Assembly: GCF_014251755.1 (NCBI RefSeq)
Contig: NZ_CP059200.1
Coordinates: 288,286-352,285 of the forward strand
Direction of reading: 5' to 3'
Length of the DNA stretch: 64,000 bases
DNA from: Blattabacterium cuenoti
GTDB taxonomy: Bacteria; Bacteroidota; Bacteroidia; Flavobacteriales; Blattabacteriaceae
Shown piece by piece: positions 43,294-53,200 of this stretch. The notes under the pieces were generated by a model, which ran no database searches, was not told the origin of the DNA, and saw only the letters and a program-made list of their open reading frames with translations. Each line of letters opens with the position of its first letter. The first letter of the stretch is position 1. Position numbers and translations under genes: made by a program.

Positions 43294-45159
43294 ATGTACA
43301 GAAATAAAATAAAAAAAACAGAAAGAAAAAATAAAAAAAAAACTCTTAAAACTATTTTTGGATTTTTTTTATTAGGAAATAGTATTTTTTTGTTTTTAAG
43401 TTTTTTTTCTTTTCTATTTCATTGGAAAAATGATCAAAGTCAACTCGAAAAACTTTTCGATAAAGAAATTATAGCAGAAAATTTACTTGGAAAAATGGGA
43501 GCGACCGTCTCTCACTATTTTATTCACTGTGGAATAGGAGTTAATGCTTTTTTTATTCCTATATTCTTATTTCTCACAGGATTAAAAATTCTTTTTTCAG
43601 AAAAAGAATTTTTCAATAATTTTTATAAATCCACAATATATAAATTCCTATTTTTTATCATATGGCTTCCCATATTTTTTTATGTTATTGTTCCTGATCA
43701 AGGAATATTCAGTGGAATTTTTGGATTTGAAATAGGAAACTACTTGATTCATTTATTTGGAAAAGTAGGATTATCTATGCTTCTTTTTACGAGTATCATT
43801 TTTTACTGGATCATCATTTTTCGTATCAATGATTCAACCATAAACAATGGAATAAAAAAAAAAATCCAAAATTTTAACAAAAAAATAGATACAACATTAC
43901 AATTGTGTAATGATTTTGATAATCATACAAAGATGGATTCTTCTTTCCATAAAAAAAAAAATATGCTTTATTCTATTCTTTACAAAAAAAAGGAAGATTT
44001 TTCATTCATTGATTTGAAAATAGATTTGGAATCTAATAAAAAAAAAATAATTCAAATCCTGAACCATTATAATATAGAAATATGTGAAATAAAAGCGAAT
44101 ATAGGACCTACTATCACTTTGTATGAAATCTATCCTAAAGTGGGAACACGTATTTCTAAAATCAAGAACTTAAAAAATGAAATCGCCTTAAATTTATCCG
44201 CTTTATCCATAAGAATTATAGCTCCCATACCTGGAAAAGGATCTATTGGAATAGAAATCCCAAATTATAAACGTTATCCTGTTTATATGAAAGACATTCT
44301 GTTTTCAGAAGAAAGTCACAAAAAAAGTCATAAAATGGAACTGCCCATTTCTTTAGGAAAAACAGTATTTAATGAGATTTTGATTGTAGATTTAGCAAAA
44401 ATGCCCCATTTACTTATAGCAGGATCAACAGGACAAGGAAAATCCGTAGGATTAAATGTCATGATTGTTTTTCTATTATATCAAAAACATCCAAAAGATA
44501 TCAAGTTTATTTTGATTGATCCAAAAAAAGTAGAATTATCAATCTATAAAAAAATTTCAAAATCTTATTTTGCTACACTTCCGAATTCTATAGAACCCAT
44601 CATTACAGATTTACATAAAGTAAAGAATATATTAAATTCTTTATGTAAAGAAATGGATCAAAGATATGCTCTTTTCGAAAAAAATAAGGTTAGAAATATT
44701 AAAGAATATAATAATGTCATAAAAAAATACAATAAATATCATTTACCTTATATTATATTAATTATTGATGAATTTGCCGATTTAAATATGAATCATCAAA
44801 AAAAACAAATAGAAATATATATCACCCGGTTAGCACAGCTCGCTCGCGCTGTAGGAATTCATTTGATTATAGCAACACAACGTCCATCAGTAGATGTAAT
44901 TACGGGGTTAATAAAATCCAATTTTACTGCAAGAATAGCATTTAGAGTTAGTTCTAAAATAGATTCTAGAACGATATTAGATTGCACAGGTGCTGAACAA
45001 TTAATAGGAAAAGGAGATATGCTCTTTTCGAATAGAAATGAATTGATACGATTACAATGTCCATTTATGGAATTATCAGACATTCAAAAAATTGTTGATT
45101 TTTATGGAAATAATAAAAAAAATGAGTACTTTTTTTTGCCGAAACCGGATTTATCATGA
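43294..45159 (+). CDS. ftsK: DNA translocase FtsK/SpoIIIE, lacking the gamma domain
   Basis: FtsK pumps chromosomal DNA at the division septum. I chose the ATG at 43294 (MYRNKIKKTERKNKKK), giving 621 residues; a TTG at 43249 would add 15. It has about four N-terminal membrane segments, a short linker, then the alpha/beta motor with Walker A AGSTGQGKSVGLN (near residue 378) and Walker B LIIDEFADL, and ATQRPSVDVITG. It stops at FFLPKPDLS. The C-terminal winged-helix gamma domain that reads KOPS sequences and activates XerD is missing. Its stop overlaps the permease ATG by 4 bases. Confidence 0.92.
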   Translation: MYRNKIKKTERKNKKKTLKTIFGFFLLGNSIFLFLSFFSFLFHWKNDQSQLEKLFDKEIIAENLLGKMGATVSHYFIHCGIGVNAFFIPIFLFLTGLKILFSEKEFFNNFYKSTIYKFLFFIIWLPIFFYVIVPDQGIFSGIFGFEIGNYLIHLFGKVGLSMLLFTSIIFYWIIIFRINDSTINNGIKKKIQNFNKKIDTTLQLCNDFDNHTKMDSSFHKKKNMLYSILYKKKEDFSFIDLKIDLESNKKKIIQILNHYNIEICEIKANIGPTITLYEIYPKVGTRISKIKNLKNEIALNLSALSIRIIAPIPGKGSIGIEIPNYKRYPVYMKDILFSEESHKKSHKMELPISLGKTVFNEILIVDLAKMPHLLIAGSTGQGKSVGLNVMIVFLLYQKHPKDIKFILIDPKKVELSIYKKISKSYFATLPNSIEPIITDLHKVKNILNSLCKEMDQRYALFEKNKVRNIKEYNNVIKKYNKYHLPYIILIIDEFADLNMNHQKKQIEIYITRLAQLARAVGIHLIIATQRPSVDVITGLIKSNFTARIAFRVSSKIDSRTILDCTGAEQLIGKGDMLFSNRNELIRLQCPFMELSDIQKIVDFYGNNKKNEYFFLPKPDLS

Positions 45160-46334
45160 TAATAAAAAAACTTGATTTATACATGATTCGTTTATTTATG
45201 GCTCCTTTTTTAATGATTTATTCTACAATATTTATCATTTTTATGATTCAATTTTTTTGGAGTCAAATAGATGAACTAACAGGGAAAAACATTAGCATTT
45301 TCATAATATTAAAATTTATATTATATTTTGGCATATCTATTCTTCCATTAGTAACTCCCATTGCCCTATTATTGACTTCTATTATAATATTTGGTGATTT
45401 TTCAGAAAATCAAGAACTGATCGCTATCAAATCTTCTGGAATATCTCTTTTCCGTGTTATGATTCCTATTTTAGGAATAACCTTCGTTTTATCCATTGGA
45501 TTATATTTATTTTCAGATTTTGTTATTCCAAGAGCAAAAATAAAAGTGAAAAAATTAGGATATAAAATATCGTTCACTTATCCATCTTTAAAATTAAAGG
45601 AAGGAATTTTCGTAAATCTATTTCCAAATTTTTTCATAAAAATAGATAGAAAATCAATAAATAATAATTATTTACATAATATATTTATTTTTTTCTATGG
45701 TAAAAATTCACTTGTCAATACAATTCTTTCTAAAAAAGGAATTTTAATCTCCAATCAAGAGGATGGATCTATTCAATTGAAATTAATGAATGGAGTTTTA
45801 TATAGTGAAAATTTGAATGTAGGACCCAAAAAAGAACAATCCTCTTATCAAATTGTAGAATTTGATACTTTAATTCAAAATTTTAAAATTCCTTCAGAAT
45901 CCCAAATAAAAAATTTATATGATGATGACTATGATTTTTATCAAACTCTAAATACGAAAAATCTTATTCAAAAAATAAATTTTTTAAAGAAAAAAAATGA
46001 TAAAAAAATCAATACAAACGAAAGTAAAATATACTTAGCCAAGCTGCAACTAGAATTACAAAAAAAATTTACATTTCCAGTAACATGCATTATAATGTTT
46101 CTTACTGGAGCACCATTAGGTGCTATTATTAGAAAAGGAGGAATAGGTTATCCAACTATGATAGCACTGATTATATTTATCATTTATTATACTTTACTAA
46201 CCATCACTCAAAATAAAGTAGAAAAAACTGAAATCTGTCCATGGATCGGGGCCTGGATCCCTAATTTAATTTTTTTTCCAGTAAGTATATGGATGACTTA
46301 TAAAACTGTAATGGATGATTTTTATATTATATAA
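45156..46334 (+). CDS. LptF/LptG (YjgP/YjgQ) family permease
   Basis: This inner-membrane component of the lipopolysaccharide export machine (LptB2FG) is likely. The 392-residue product has N-terminal membrane helices (about residues 15-35, 50-75, 95-120), a large beta-rich periplasmic region and C-terminal helices near residues 300-390, the topology of the family. Bacteroidetes often carry several such permeases, so LptF or LptG cannot be told apart. It begins in the last 4 bases of ftsK and precedes ribB by 10 bases. Confidence 0.85.
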   Translation: MIIKKLDLYMIRLFMAPFLMIYSTIFIIFMIQFFWSQIDELTGKNISIFIILKFILYFGISILPLVTPIALLLTSIIIFGDFSENQELIAIKSSGISLFRVMIPILGITFVLSIGLYLFSDFVIPRAKIKVKKLGYKISFTYPSLKLKEGIFVNLFPNFFIKIDRKSINNNYLHNIFIFFYGKNSLVNTILSKKGILISNQEDGSIQLKLMNGVLYSENLNVGPKKEQSSYQIVEFDTLIQNFKIPSESQIKNLYDDDYDFYQTLNTKNLIQKINFLKKKNDKKINTNESKIYLAKLQLELQKKFTFPVTCIIMFLTGAPLGAIIRKGGIGYPTMIALIIFIIYYTLLTITQNKVEKTEICPWIGAWIPNLIFFPVSIWMTYKTVMDDFYII

Positions 46335-46344
46335 TAATTAAATA

Positions 46345-46974
46345 ATGATGGTTTTTGACTTAAATGAAATTGAAGAGGCCATACAGGATATAAAAAATGG
46401 AAAAATTATTATCGTGGTTGATGATAAAAATCGTGAAAATGAAGGAGATTTTATAGTAGCTGCTGAAAAAATAACTCCTGAAATTGTAAATTTTCTCATT
46501 ACCCATGGGAGAGGATTAGTTTGTGTTTCCTTAACGGAAGAAAAATGTGATCAATTAGAACTTAAAATGATGGTAAAAAATAATACAGATCCTAGGAAAA
46601 CGGCTTTCACCGTCTCCGTAGATTTACGAGGGTATGGCGTTAGCACTGGAATTTCTGCTTCAGATAGAGCCAAAACTATTCTTGCCCTAGTGAATGAAAT
46701 CGAACCAAAAGCATTCAACAAACCAGGACATATATTTCCTCTACGCGCAAAAAAAGGAGGAGTCTTAGAAAGACCTGGACATACGGAAGCTGCTATCGAT
46801 ATCACTAAAATAGCCAGATGCATTCCTGGAGGAGTATTGGTAGAAATTCTGAATAAAAATGGATCTATGGCCCGTTTACCACAACTGATTCAGATCGCAA
46901 AAAAATTTCATATAAAAATCATATCCATAGAAGATCTTATTAAATATAAAATAAAACATAAAAAAGAATCATGA
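46345..46974 (+). CDS. ribB: 3,4-dihydroxy-2-butanone 4-phosphate synthase RibB
   Basis: RibB makes the four-carbon unit of riboflavin from ribulose-5-phosphate. The 209-residue product has VDDKNRENEGDF, the FLITHGRGLVCVSL stretch, STGISASDRAKT, the GHIFPLRAKKGGVLERPGHTEA-type core and a C-terminal SIEDLIKYK. In many bacteria, including Bacteroidetes, this domain is followed by a GTP cyclohydrolase II (RibA) domain or a degenerate copy. Here it stops and tRNA-Asp begins 3 bases later on the other strand. Whether ribA exists elsewhere cannot be told. Confidence 0.93.
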   Translation: MMVFDLNEIEEAIQDIKNGKIIIVVDDKNRENEGDFIVAAEKITPEIVNFLITHGRGLVCVSLTEEKCDQLELKMMVKNNTDPRKTAFTVSVDLRGYGVSTGISASDRAKTILALVNEIEPKAFNKPGHIFPLRAKKGGVLERPGHTEAAIDITKIARCIPGGVLVEILNKNGSMARLPQLIQIAKKFHIKIISIEDLIKYKIKHKKES

Positions 46975-46977
46975 ATG

Positions 46978-47051
46978 CGGTCTGGACGGGATTTGAACCC
47001 GCGACCCCATGCGTGACAGGCATGTATTCTAACCAACTGAACTACCAGACC
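46978..47051 (-). tRNA. trnD: tRNA-Asp (GTC anticodon)
   Basis: On the minus strand, acceptor GGTCTGG (47045-47051) pairs with CCAGACC (46979-46985), discriminator G (46978). The anticodon stem CATGC/GCATG encloses CTGTCAC (anticodon GTC), and the T loop is TTCAAAT. CCA is not encoded. It lies 5 bases downstream of trxA, probably on the same transcript. Confidence 0.96.
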
Positions 47052-47056
47052 CAAAA

Positions 47057-47380
47057 TTATGAATTTATTAAAGCATCTAATTTTTTTCTTATTTCTTCTT
47101 TAGAAAGAATTCCAATATGAATATCTTTTTTTTCTCCATTTTTAAAAAAAATCATAGTAGGAATACTACGGATACCATATTTAGAAGAAGCTTTTGGGTT
47201 ATTATCTACATTCAACTTAAAAACTAATATTTTGGTATGATATTCAGAAAAGATTTCTTCTAATAGAATAGATAAAGCTCTACATGGGGAACACCATGGG
47301 GCCCAAAAATCTACCAGAATAGGTTTTTCTGATTCAGAAATCAACTGTTCAAAATTTTCATCGTTTATTTCTTTTAACAT
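47057..47380 (-). CDS. trxA: Thioredoxin
   Basis: This small disulfide reductase serves ribonucleotide reductase, peroxiredoxin and others. The 107-residue product has the thioredoxin fold with active site WCSPC (Cys30, Cys33), DVDNN-like NVDNNPKAS, and IRSIPTMIFFKNGE containing the cis-proline. The usual Gly of WCGPC is Ser here. It has its own promoter directly upstream and is followed by tRNA-Asp. Confidence 0.93.
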   Translation of the reverse strand: MLKEINDENFEQLISESEKPILVDFWAPWCSPCRALSILLEEIFSEYHTKILVFKLNVDNNPKASSKYGIRSIPTMIFFKNGEKKDIHIGILSKEEIRKKLDALINS

Positions 47381-47416
47381 ACTTTTTCCATTTTATTTAA
47401 AAAAAAATATAACAAA

Positions 47417-47445
47417 CAAATTTACCTTTTTTGTTTCAAATTCAA
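47417..47445 (-). promoter_or_regulatory. Promoter for trxA
   Basis: On the minus strand, TTG (47443-47445), an 18-base spacer and TAAATTTG (47417-47424) match the Bacteroidetes consensus, 36 bases before the trxA ATG. The -33 box lies within the last codons of argE. Confidence 0.55.
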
Positions 47446-48521
47446 AAGTAAAAATCTTTCAATAAAGAGATATAAATATCTATTCCCTCCATGATTTCTG
47501 AAATCAAAACGTATTCATTAGGCGTATGAGAACGTACGCTATCTCCTACTCCCATTTTAATAGTAGAAAAAGGCATGATACTTTGATCTGAAAGAGTAGG
47601 AGATCCATAAGTATTTTTTCCTATCAATTTAGCTTTTAAAACAATAGGATGCATAGGATTTATGAAAGATGAATTGAAATGTGAAGAACGCGGTTTCATT
47701 TTAGAATGAATTTTTTTTCGTATCATATCAATCAATTCCTCGTTTTTATATAATTCATTACTTCTGACATCTATAACAAAAGAACAAGTATCAGGGATGA
47801 CATTATGTTGTATTCCTCCTTGTATTTGAGTTACATTTAAAGTAGTAAGACCTAATAAATCCGATTTTCTATCGAAATAAAAATTTCTCAAGTTTTCTAT
47901 ATCTTTTGTGGCTACATAAATAGCATTGACTCCCGTATTTCTCGCAGAGTGTCCTGTCTTTCCTTCAGCTATACAATCTAATACAATAAGTCCTTTTTCA
48001 GCAATAGCTACTTGCATTTGTGTTGGTTCTCCCACAATTCCTAAGTCTATAGATCCCAATTCAGGTAAAATTGATCGAAAACCCGAAGAACCAGATATTT
48101 CTTCTTCTGCAGTAATAGAAAGTACTAATTTATAAGACAACTCTGATAAATTACTTAAATATATAAAAGTAGATATCAATGAAACAACAGAAGCTCCAGC
48201 ATCATTACTTCCTAATCCGATTAGTTTATTTTCTTGTTGAATAGCAGTAAAAGGATCGGTTATCCAACTTTTTCCTGGCTTTACCGTATCATGATGAGAA
48301 TTTAATAATATGGTTCGCACATCTTTTTTTTTATAAAAATTATGATTTTCTGTCCATATATTGTTAAATTTTCTTTTTACATGAAATCCATATTTATGAA
48401 GATAATCCTCTATCAAAAAAGAGACCTTATTTTCTTGTTCAGATATGGAAGGGGTATTGATGATCTGAATTAGAAGTTGTATGGCTTCTTCCTTTAAAAC
48501 TTGTAAATCTACTACAGACAT
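47442..48521 (-). CDS. argE: M20-family deacylase of arginine synthesis (ArgE-like)
   Basis: This zinc-dependent amidohydrolase of the ArgE/DapE/ACY1 family should remove the acetyl or succinyl group from ornithine or citrulline in the route encoded here. The 359-residue product has the metal-site motifs LLNSHHDTVKPG, GSNDAGAS and TAEEEISGSSG, with VGEPTQMQVAIAEKG before the dimerization domain. It ends the cluster and overlaps argB by 10 bases. Because the transcarbamylase is of the succinylornithine type, the true substrate may be an acylated citrulline rather than acetylornithine. Confidence 0.85.
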   Translation of the reverse strand: MSVVDLQVLKEEAIQLLIQIINTPSISEQENKVSFLIEDYLHKYGFHVKRKFNNIWTENHNFYKKKDVRTILLNSHHDTVKPGKSWITDPFTAIQQENKLIGLGSNDAGASVVSLISTFIYLSNLSELSYKLVLSITAEEEISGSSGFRSILPELGSIDLGIVGEPTQMQVAIAEKGLIVLDCIAEGKTGHSARNTGVNAIYVATKDIENLRNFYFDRKSDLLGLTTLNVTQIQGGIQHNVIPDTCSFVIDVRSNELYKNEELIDMIRKKIHSKMKPRSSHFNSSFINPMHPIVLKAKLIGKNTYGSPTLSDQSIMPFSTIKMGVGDSVRSHTPNEYVLISEIMEGIDIYISLLKDFYF

Positions 48522-49297
48522 AGGATCGTCTTATTACGATCATTTTTTAATAAATGAGTAGGTAGACCTATACTAACCTTATATACTCCATTTTGGAATG
48601 CAAAAAAAGCATTTTCCAATTTAGGAATCATCCCATTTGTTATGGTGTGACTTTGTTTCATTTTTTGAAATAAATGAAAATTTATTTTTTTTAAATAAGA
48701 TTCCGAATCCTGTACATTTCGTAAAACCCCTTTTCTTTCAAAACAAAAATGTAACTCTACTTCACAATCTTTTTCCTTAGCTAAGGACATCGCTATATAG
48801 GCAGCTATTGTATCTGCATTTGTGTTGAGTAAATTTCCTATTCCATTATGTGTGATGGAACATAATACAGGAGTGATATTATTTTTTAATAAAAATTTTA
48901 TTAAATGTGTATTCACACTTTTTACATTGATATCTCCTACATATCCATAATCAATATTTGTCATTTTACGTAAATATGATTGGATGCAATTTCCATCCGC
49001 TCCACATAATCCTAAAGCATTACAATGATAAGACTGTAATCTCGCCACAATATTTTTATTAATTATTCCTGCATAAGTCATAACGACTATATCCAAAGTT
49101 TCTTTATCTGTTATTCTTCTACCTTGTATCATTTTTGGGTAAAAACCCATTTTGTTTGAAATAAAATCGGCTTTTTTTCCTCCTCCATGAATCAATACTT
49201 TATATCCTTGTAGTTCACAAAAAGCTTCCAAAGAATTATGAAGAGACTTACGATCATTAATCAAATGACCTCCAATTTTGACTATATGGATTTTCAT
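48512..49297 (-). CDS. argB: Acetylglutamate (or succinylglutamate) kinase
   Basis: ArgB phosphorylates N-acylglutamate, the second arginine step. The 261-residue amino acid kinase fold has KIGGHLI, LIHGGGKKAD, the PVLCSITHNGIG stretch and the NTNADTIAAYIA-like LLNTNADTIAA nucleotide site. It overlaps the transcarbamylase end by 4 bases and argE by 10, indicating one transcript. The acyl group (acetyl or succinyl) cannot be read from sequence. Confidence 0.9.
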   Translation of the reverse strand: MKIHIVKIGGHLINDRKSLHNSLEAFCELQGYKVLIHGGGKKADFISNKMGFYPKMIQGRRITDKETLDIVVMTYAGIINKNIVARLQSYHCNALGLCGADGNCIQSYLRKMTNIDYGYVGDINVKSVNTHLIKFLLKNNITPVLCSITHNGIGNLLNTNADTIAAYIAMSLAKEKDCEVELHFCFERKGVLRNVQDSESYLKKINFHLFQKMKQSHTITNGMIPKLENAFFAFQNGVYKVSIGLPTHLLKNDRNKTILCL

Positions 49298-50256
49298 GAT
49301 AAAGATTGTAACATTCTTAAAAAAATTATTTGCGAAGCGTAAATTCTATTTTTGGCTTGTTGCAATACAATAGAATATTTACTACTATCTAAAACCGCAT
49401 CTTCCACTACCACATTTCTTCTTACAGGCAAACAGTGCATAAATTTAGCTTGATTGGTTAGTTTCATTTTATTTTCAGTAATCATCCAATCGGAATTTTT
49501 ACAAAGAATTTTTCCATAATCTAAATAACTACTCCAATTTTTGGCATAAATAAAATCTGCATTTATAAATGCTTTATTTTGATTATGTGTGGTATAAGCT
49601 CCATTAGAAAATTTTTTATGTAAATTGTATCTTTCTGGACATGTAATCGTAAAATCTATTTGTTTTATTTTTGATACCCATTGAGAAAAAGAATTTGCAA
49701 CGGAATGAGGCAATGATTTTACATGAGGAGCCCAACTTAATACGACTTTACATCTTTTTCTAAAAAAAGATGTAAATTCTGCAATAGTCATAACATCTGC
49801 TAAAGATTGTAAAGGATGCAAAGTCGCACTTTCCATATTTACTACTGGAACTCTGGAATAATTTAATATTTTATTAAAAATAATTTCTCGATCATCATAA
49901 TCTCTATCTGAAAGATTCGGAAAAGTTCTGACTGCAAGAATATCACAATACATACTCATTACAGAAATCGCTTCTTTAAGATGTTCTTGTGTTGTAAGAT
50001 TCATGACACTTCCATCATTCATTTCAATTGTCCAAGAATCTCTATGAACATCTAATACCCAAGTATTACATCCTAAGTTAAAAGCAGCTTTTTGACAACT
50101 AATTCTTGTCCGTAAACTAGGATTAAAAAAAACCAATCCTATTGTTTTATTTTTTCCAAGATAATGAAAATCATATGGATTTTGTTTCAAAAGGAGAGCA
50201 TCTTTAATGAGATCATGTACATCGATAACATCTTCTACGCTAAAAAATTTTTTCAT
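49294..50256 (-). CDS. N-acylornithine transcarbamylase (succinyl/acetyl type)
   Basis: This enzyme transfers carbamoyl phosphate to an N-acylated ornithine, as in Bacteroidetes, rather than to free ornithine. The ATG at 50256 (MKKFFSVEDV) gives 320 residues and aligns with the Bacteroides fragilis succinylornithine enzyme. A TTG at 50274 would add six. Carbamoyl-phosphate motif FFNPSLRTRIS (43-53), HPLQSLADV, and MHCLPVRRNVVV are present. At residue 90, which in B. fragilis is Pro and in acetylornithine enzymes is Glu, this protein has Gln. It lies between carB and argB, matching its carbamoyl-phosphate supply. Confidence 0.88.
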   Translation of the reverse strand: MKKFFSVEDVIDVHDLIKDALLLKQNPYDFHYLGKNKTIGLVFFNPSLRTRISCQKAAFNLGCNTWVLDVHRDSWTIEMNDGSVMNLTTQEHLKEAISVMSMYCDILAVRTFPNLSDRDYDDREIIFNKILNYSRVPVVNMESATLHPLQSLADVMTIAEFTSFFRKRCKVVLSWAPHVKSLPHSVANSFSQWVSKIKQIDFTITCPERYNLHKKFSNGAYTTHNQNKAFINADFIYAKNWSSYLDYGKILCKNSDWMITENKMKLTNQAKFMHCLPVRRNVVVEDAVLDSSKYSIVLQQAKNRIYASQIIFLRMLQSLS

Positions 50257-50270
50257 AAACTTATTTATAT

Positions 50271-53200
50271 TCAATATTCATTCCAAGCTTTAATTAATAA
50301 TTGATCTATAGATAAATTACAAAATGCTTGTATAAAAGCTTTTGCTAAACGCGCATTAGTGAGTAGAGGAATATTAAAATCTACGGCATAACGTCTAATA
50401 GCGTAATCATTATTCAACTCTGATTTACTTAAATTCTTTGGAATATTAATAATAAGATCCAATTTTCTATTTTTTATTAACTCAATAACATTTGAATATT
50501 TTTTTACATTAGGCCAATAAACTTTGACTGAAGGAATTCCATTATGAGATAAAAAACTATTAGTTCCTTCTGTCGCAAACAATATATATCCTTTTTTATA
50601 CAAAAGTTTTGTTACTTCTAAAAGATCTAATTTAGATTCAATAGGTCCTCCAGATATCAATATATTTTTTTTGGGTACGGTGTACCCAACAGAGAGCATA
50701 GATTTTAAAAGCGCTTCATCAAAAGTATCTCCTAAACATCCTACTTCTCCTGTGGAAACCATATCAACACCCAAAATAGGGTCTGCATCTTGCAAACGGG
50801 AAAAAGAAAATTGAGAAGCTTTTACACCCAAGTAATGGGTACTTAGAAAAGTAGATTCCAATTTATTTTTTTTCTTTCCAAGGAGAACTTGAGTCGCTAA
50901 TTCAATCATATTAAAATGAGAGACTTTTGATACAAAAGGAAAGCTTCTGGAAGCTCTCAAATTGCATTCAATTACTTTTATTTCATTATTTTTAGATAAA
51001 AATTGAATATTGAAAGGACCAGATATATTAAAATATTTGGATATTTTTTCAGATATACGAATGATTTCTTTCAATGTAGATAAATATAGATTATGAGGAG
51101 GATATACCAGTGTTGCATCTCCTGAATGTACTCCTGCAAATTCTACGTGTTCTGATATAGCATAATACAAAATTTCTCCATTTTGAGAAACAGCATCTAA
51201 TTCAATCTCTTTAGCATTTTTAATAAATTCTGTAATAATTAATGGATATTCAGAAGATATAGATACTTTCTCACGAAGATAATGCTGCAATTCCTCTGGA
51301 TTAGAAATAACATTCATATCCGCTCCAGAAAGAACGTAAGAAGGTCTAACCAATATAGGAAAATCTACTTCTTTTATAAATTTATAAATGGCATCAAAAT
51401 CGGATAATTCTTTCCATTTTGGTTGTTTAATTTTTAAATGATCCATCGCATTAGAAAATTTATATCTATTCTCCACTTTGTCTATGGAAACAGGAGATGT
51501 TCCTAAAATTTTTACCTTTCTTTCATAAAGTTTTAAAACTAAATTATTAGGAATTTGTCCTCCCATAGATACAATTGTTCCTTTAGGTTTTTCTAATTCA
51601 ATAATATCTAATACACGTTCTAAAGTTAATTCTTCAAAATATAATCTATCACATAGATCAAAATCAGTACTGACAGTTTCCGGATTATAATTTATCATTA
51701 TAGATCTGTAAGATTCTTTATGAATCGTATTTAATGCATTGACACAACACCAATCGAATTCGACACTACTTCCAATTCTATAAACACCAGATCCTAATGT
51801 TATAACAGATTTTTCATCTTTTTCATAAAGAATATCATGTTGAATGGCGTGATATGTTAAATACAAATAATTTGTATGTGCTGGATATTCAGAAGCTAAA
51901 GTATCAATTTGTCTTACATGTGGAACTATGTTTTTCACTTTTCTATGTTCTCTGATTTCTTTTTCTAAATTAGAAATATTGTGATTTCGATTTTTTTTAT
52001 AAAAAATACTAGCTATTTGTATATCAGAAAAACCTTCTTTTTTGGCTTTTCGTAACAATTGTTCCGGAAGATCCATAAAATTATCAAAACGATCTATCTT
52101 TTTTTTTGTTTGAAAAATATTATCAAGTTGGTATAAAAACCATAGGTCTATCTTTGTCAAATGATGTATTTCTTTTATGGAAATACCTTCTTCTAAAGCC
52201 TCTTCTAAAAAGAAAATTCTTTGATCTGTAGGTTTTTTTAGATATGCTTTCAGCAATCTAGCAGATTTCAATTTTTTTTTATTCATAATATTAATGAATC
52301 CTTGCATTCCTATATCTAACATTCGAATTCCTTTTTGTAAAGCTTCTTCAAAAGAACCTCCAATTGCCATAACTTCTCCTACACTTTTCATACTACTTCC
52401 AATCCTATTAGAAACACCATAAAATTTATTTAGATCCCATCTAGGTATTTTACATACTACATAATCCAACGCAGGTTCAAAAAAAGCAGAAGTATTTTTA
52501 GTTATAGAATTTTTTAATTCGTGCAATCCGTATCCTAAAGATAATTTAGCGGCAACAAAAGCTAAAGGATAACCTGTCGCTTTAGAAGCAAGAGCACTAG
52601 AGCGAGACAGACGTGCATTCACTTCAATAACACGATAATCTTCTGAACTAGGATCTAACGCAAACTGAACATTACATTCTCCTACTATATGAAAATCTCT
52701 AGCTATATGTATAGCTAATTTTCTTAAACTATAATATTCAGAATTTGTTAAGGTTTGTGACGGTGCGACAACAATACTTTCTCCTGTATGAATTCCTATG
52801 GGATCAAAATTTTCCATATTGCATACAGCAATACAATTATCATATTGATCTCTAACTATTTCATATTCAATTTCTTTCCATCCTTCTAAATATTCTTCTA
52901 CAACAATTTGAGAAGAGTAAGAAAAAGCCTTACTTACTATTTTTTTTAAATCATGAACATTTTTAGCAAAACCACTCCCTAACCCTCCAAGGGTATAAGC
53001 AGATCTAATGATAATAGGAAATCCTATTTTTAAAGAATAGAAAACGGCATCATCCATAGAATGGACCACAAAACTTTTTGCCGTTTTGATGTTAATATGA
53101 GTTAACCTATTTTTAAATAAGTTTCTATCTTCACTATGAATAATAGAATCAATAGATGTTCCTAAAACTTGAATCTTGTATTTTTCTATAATTCCTTCTT

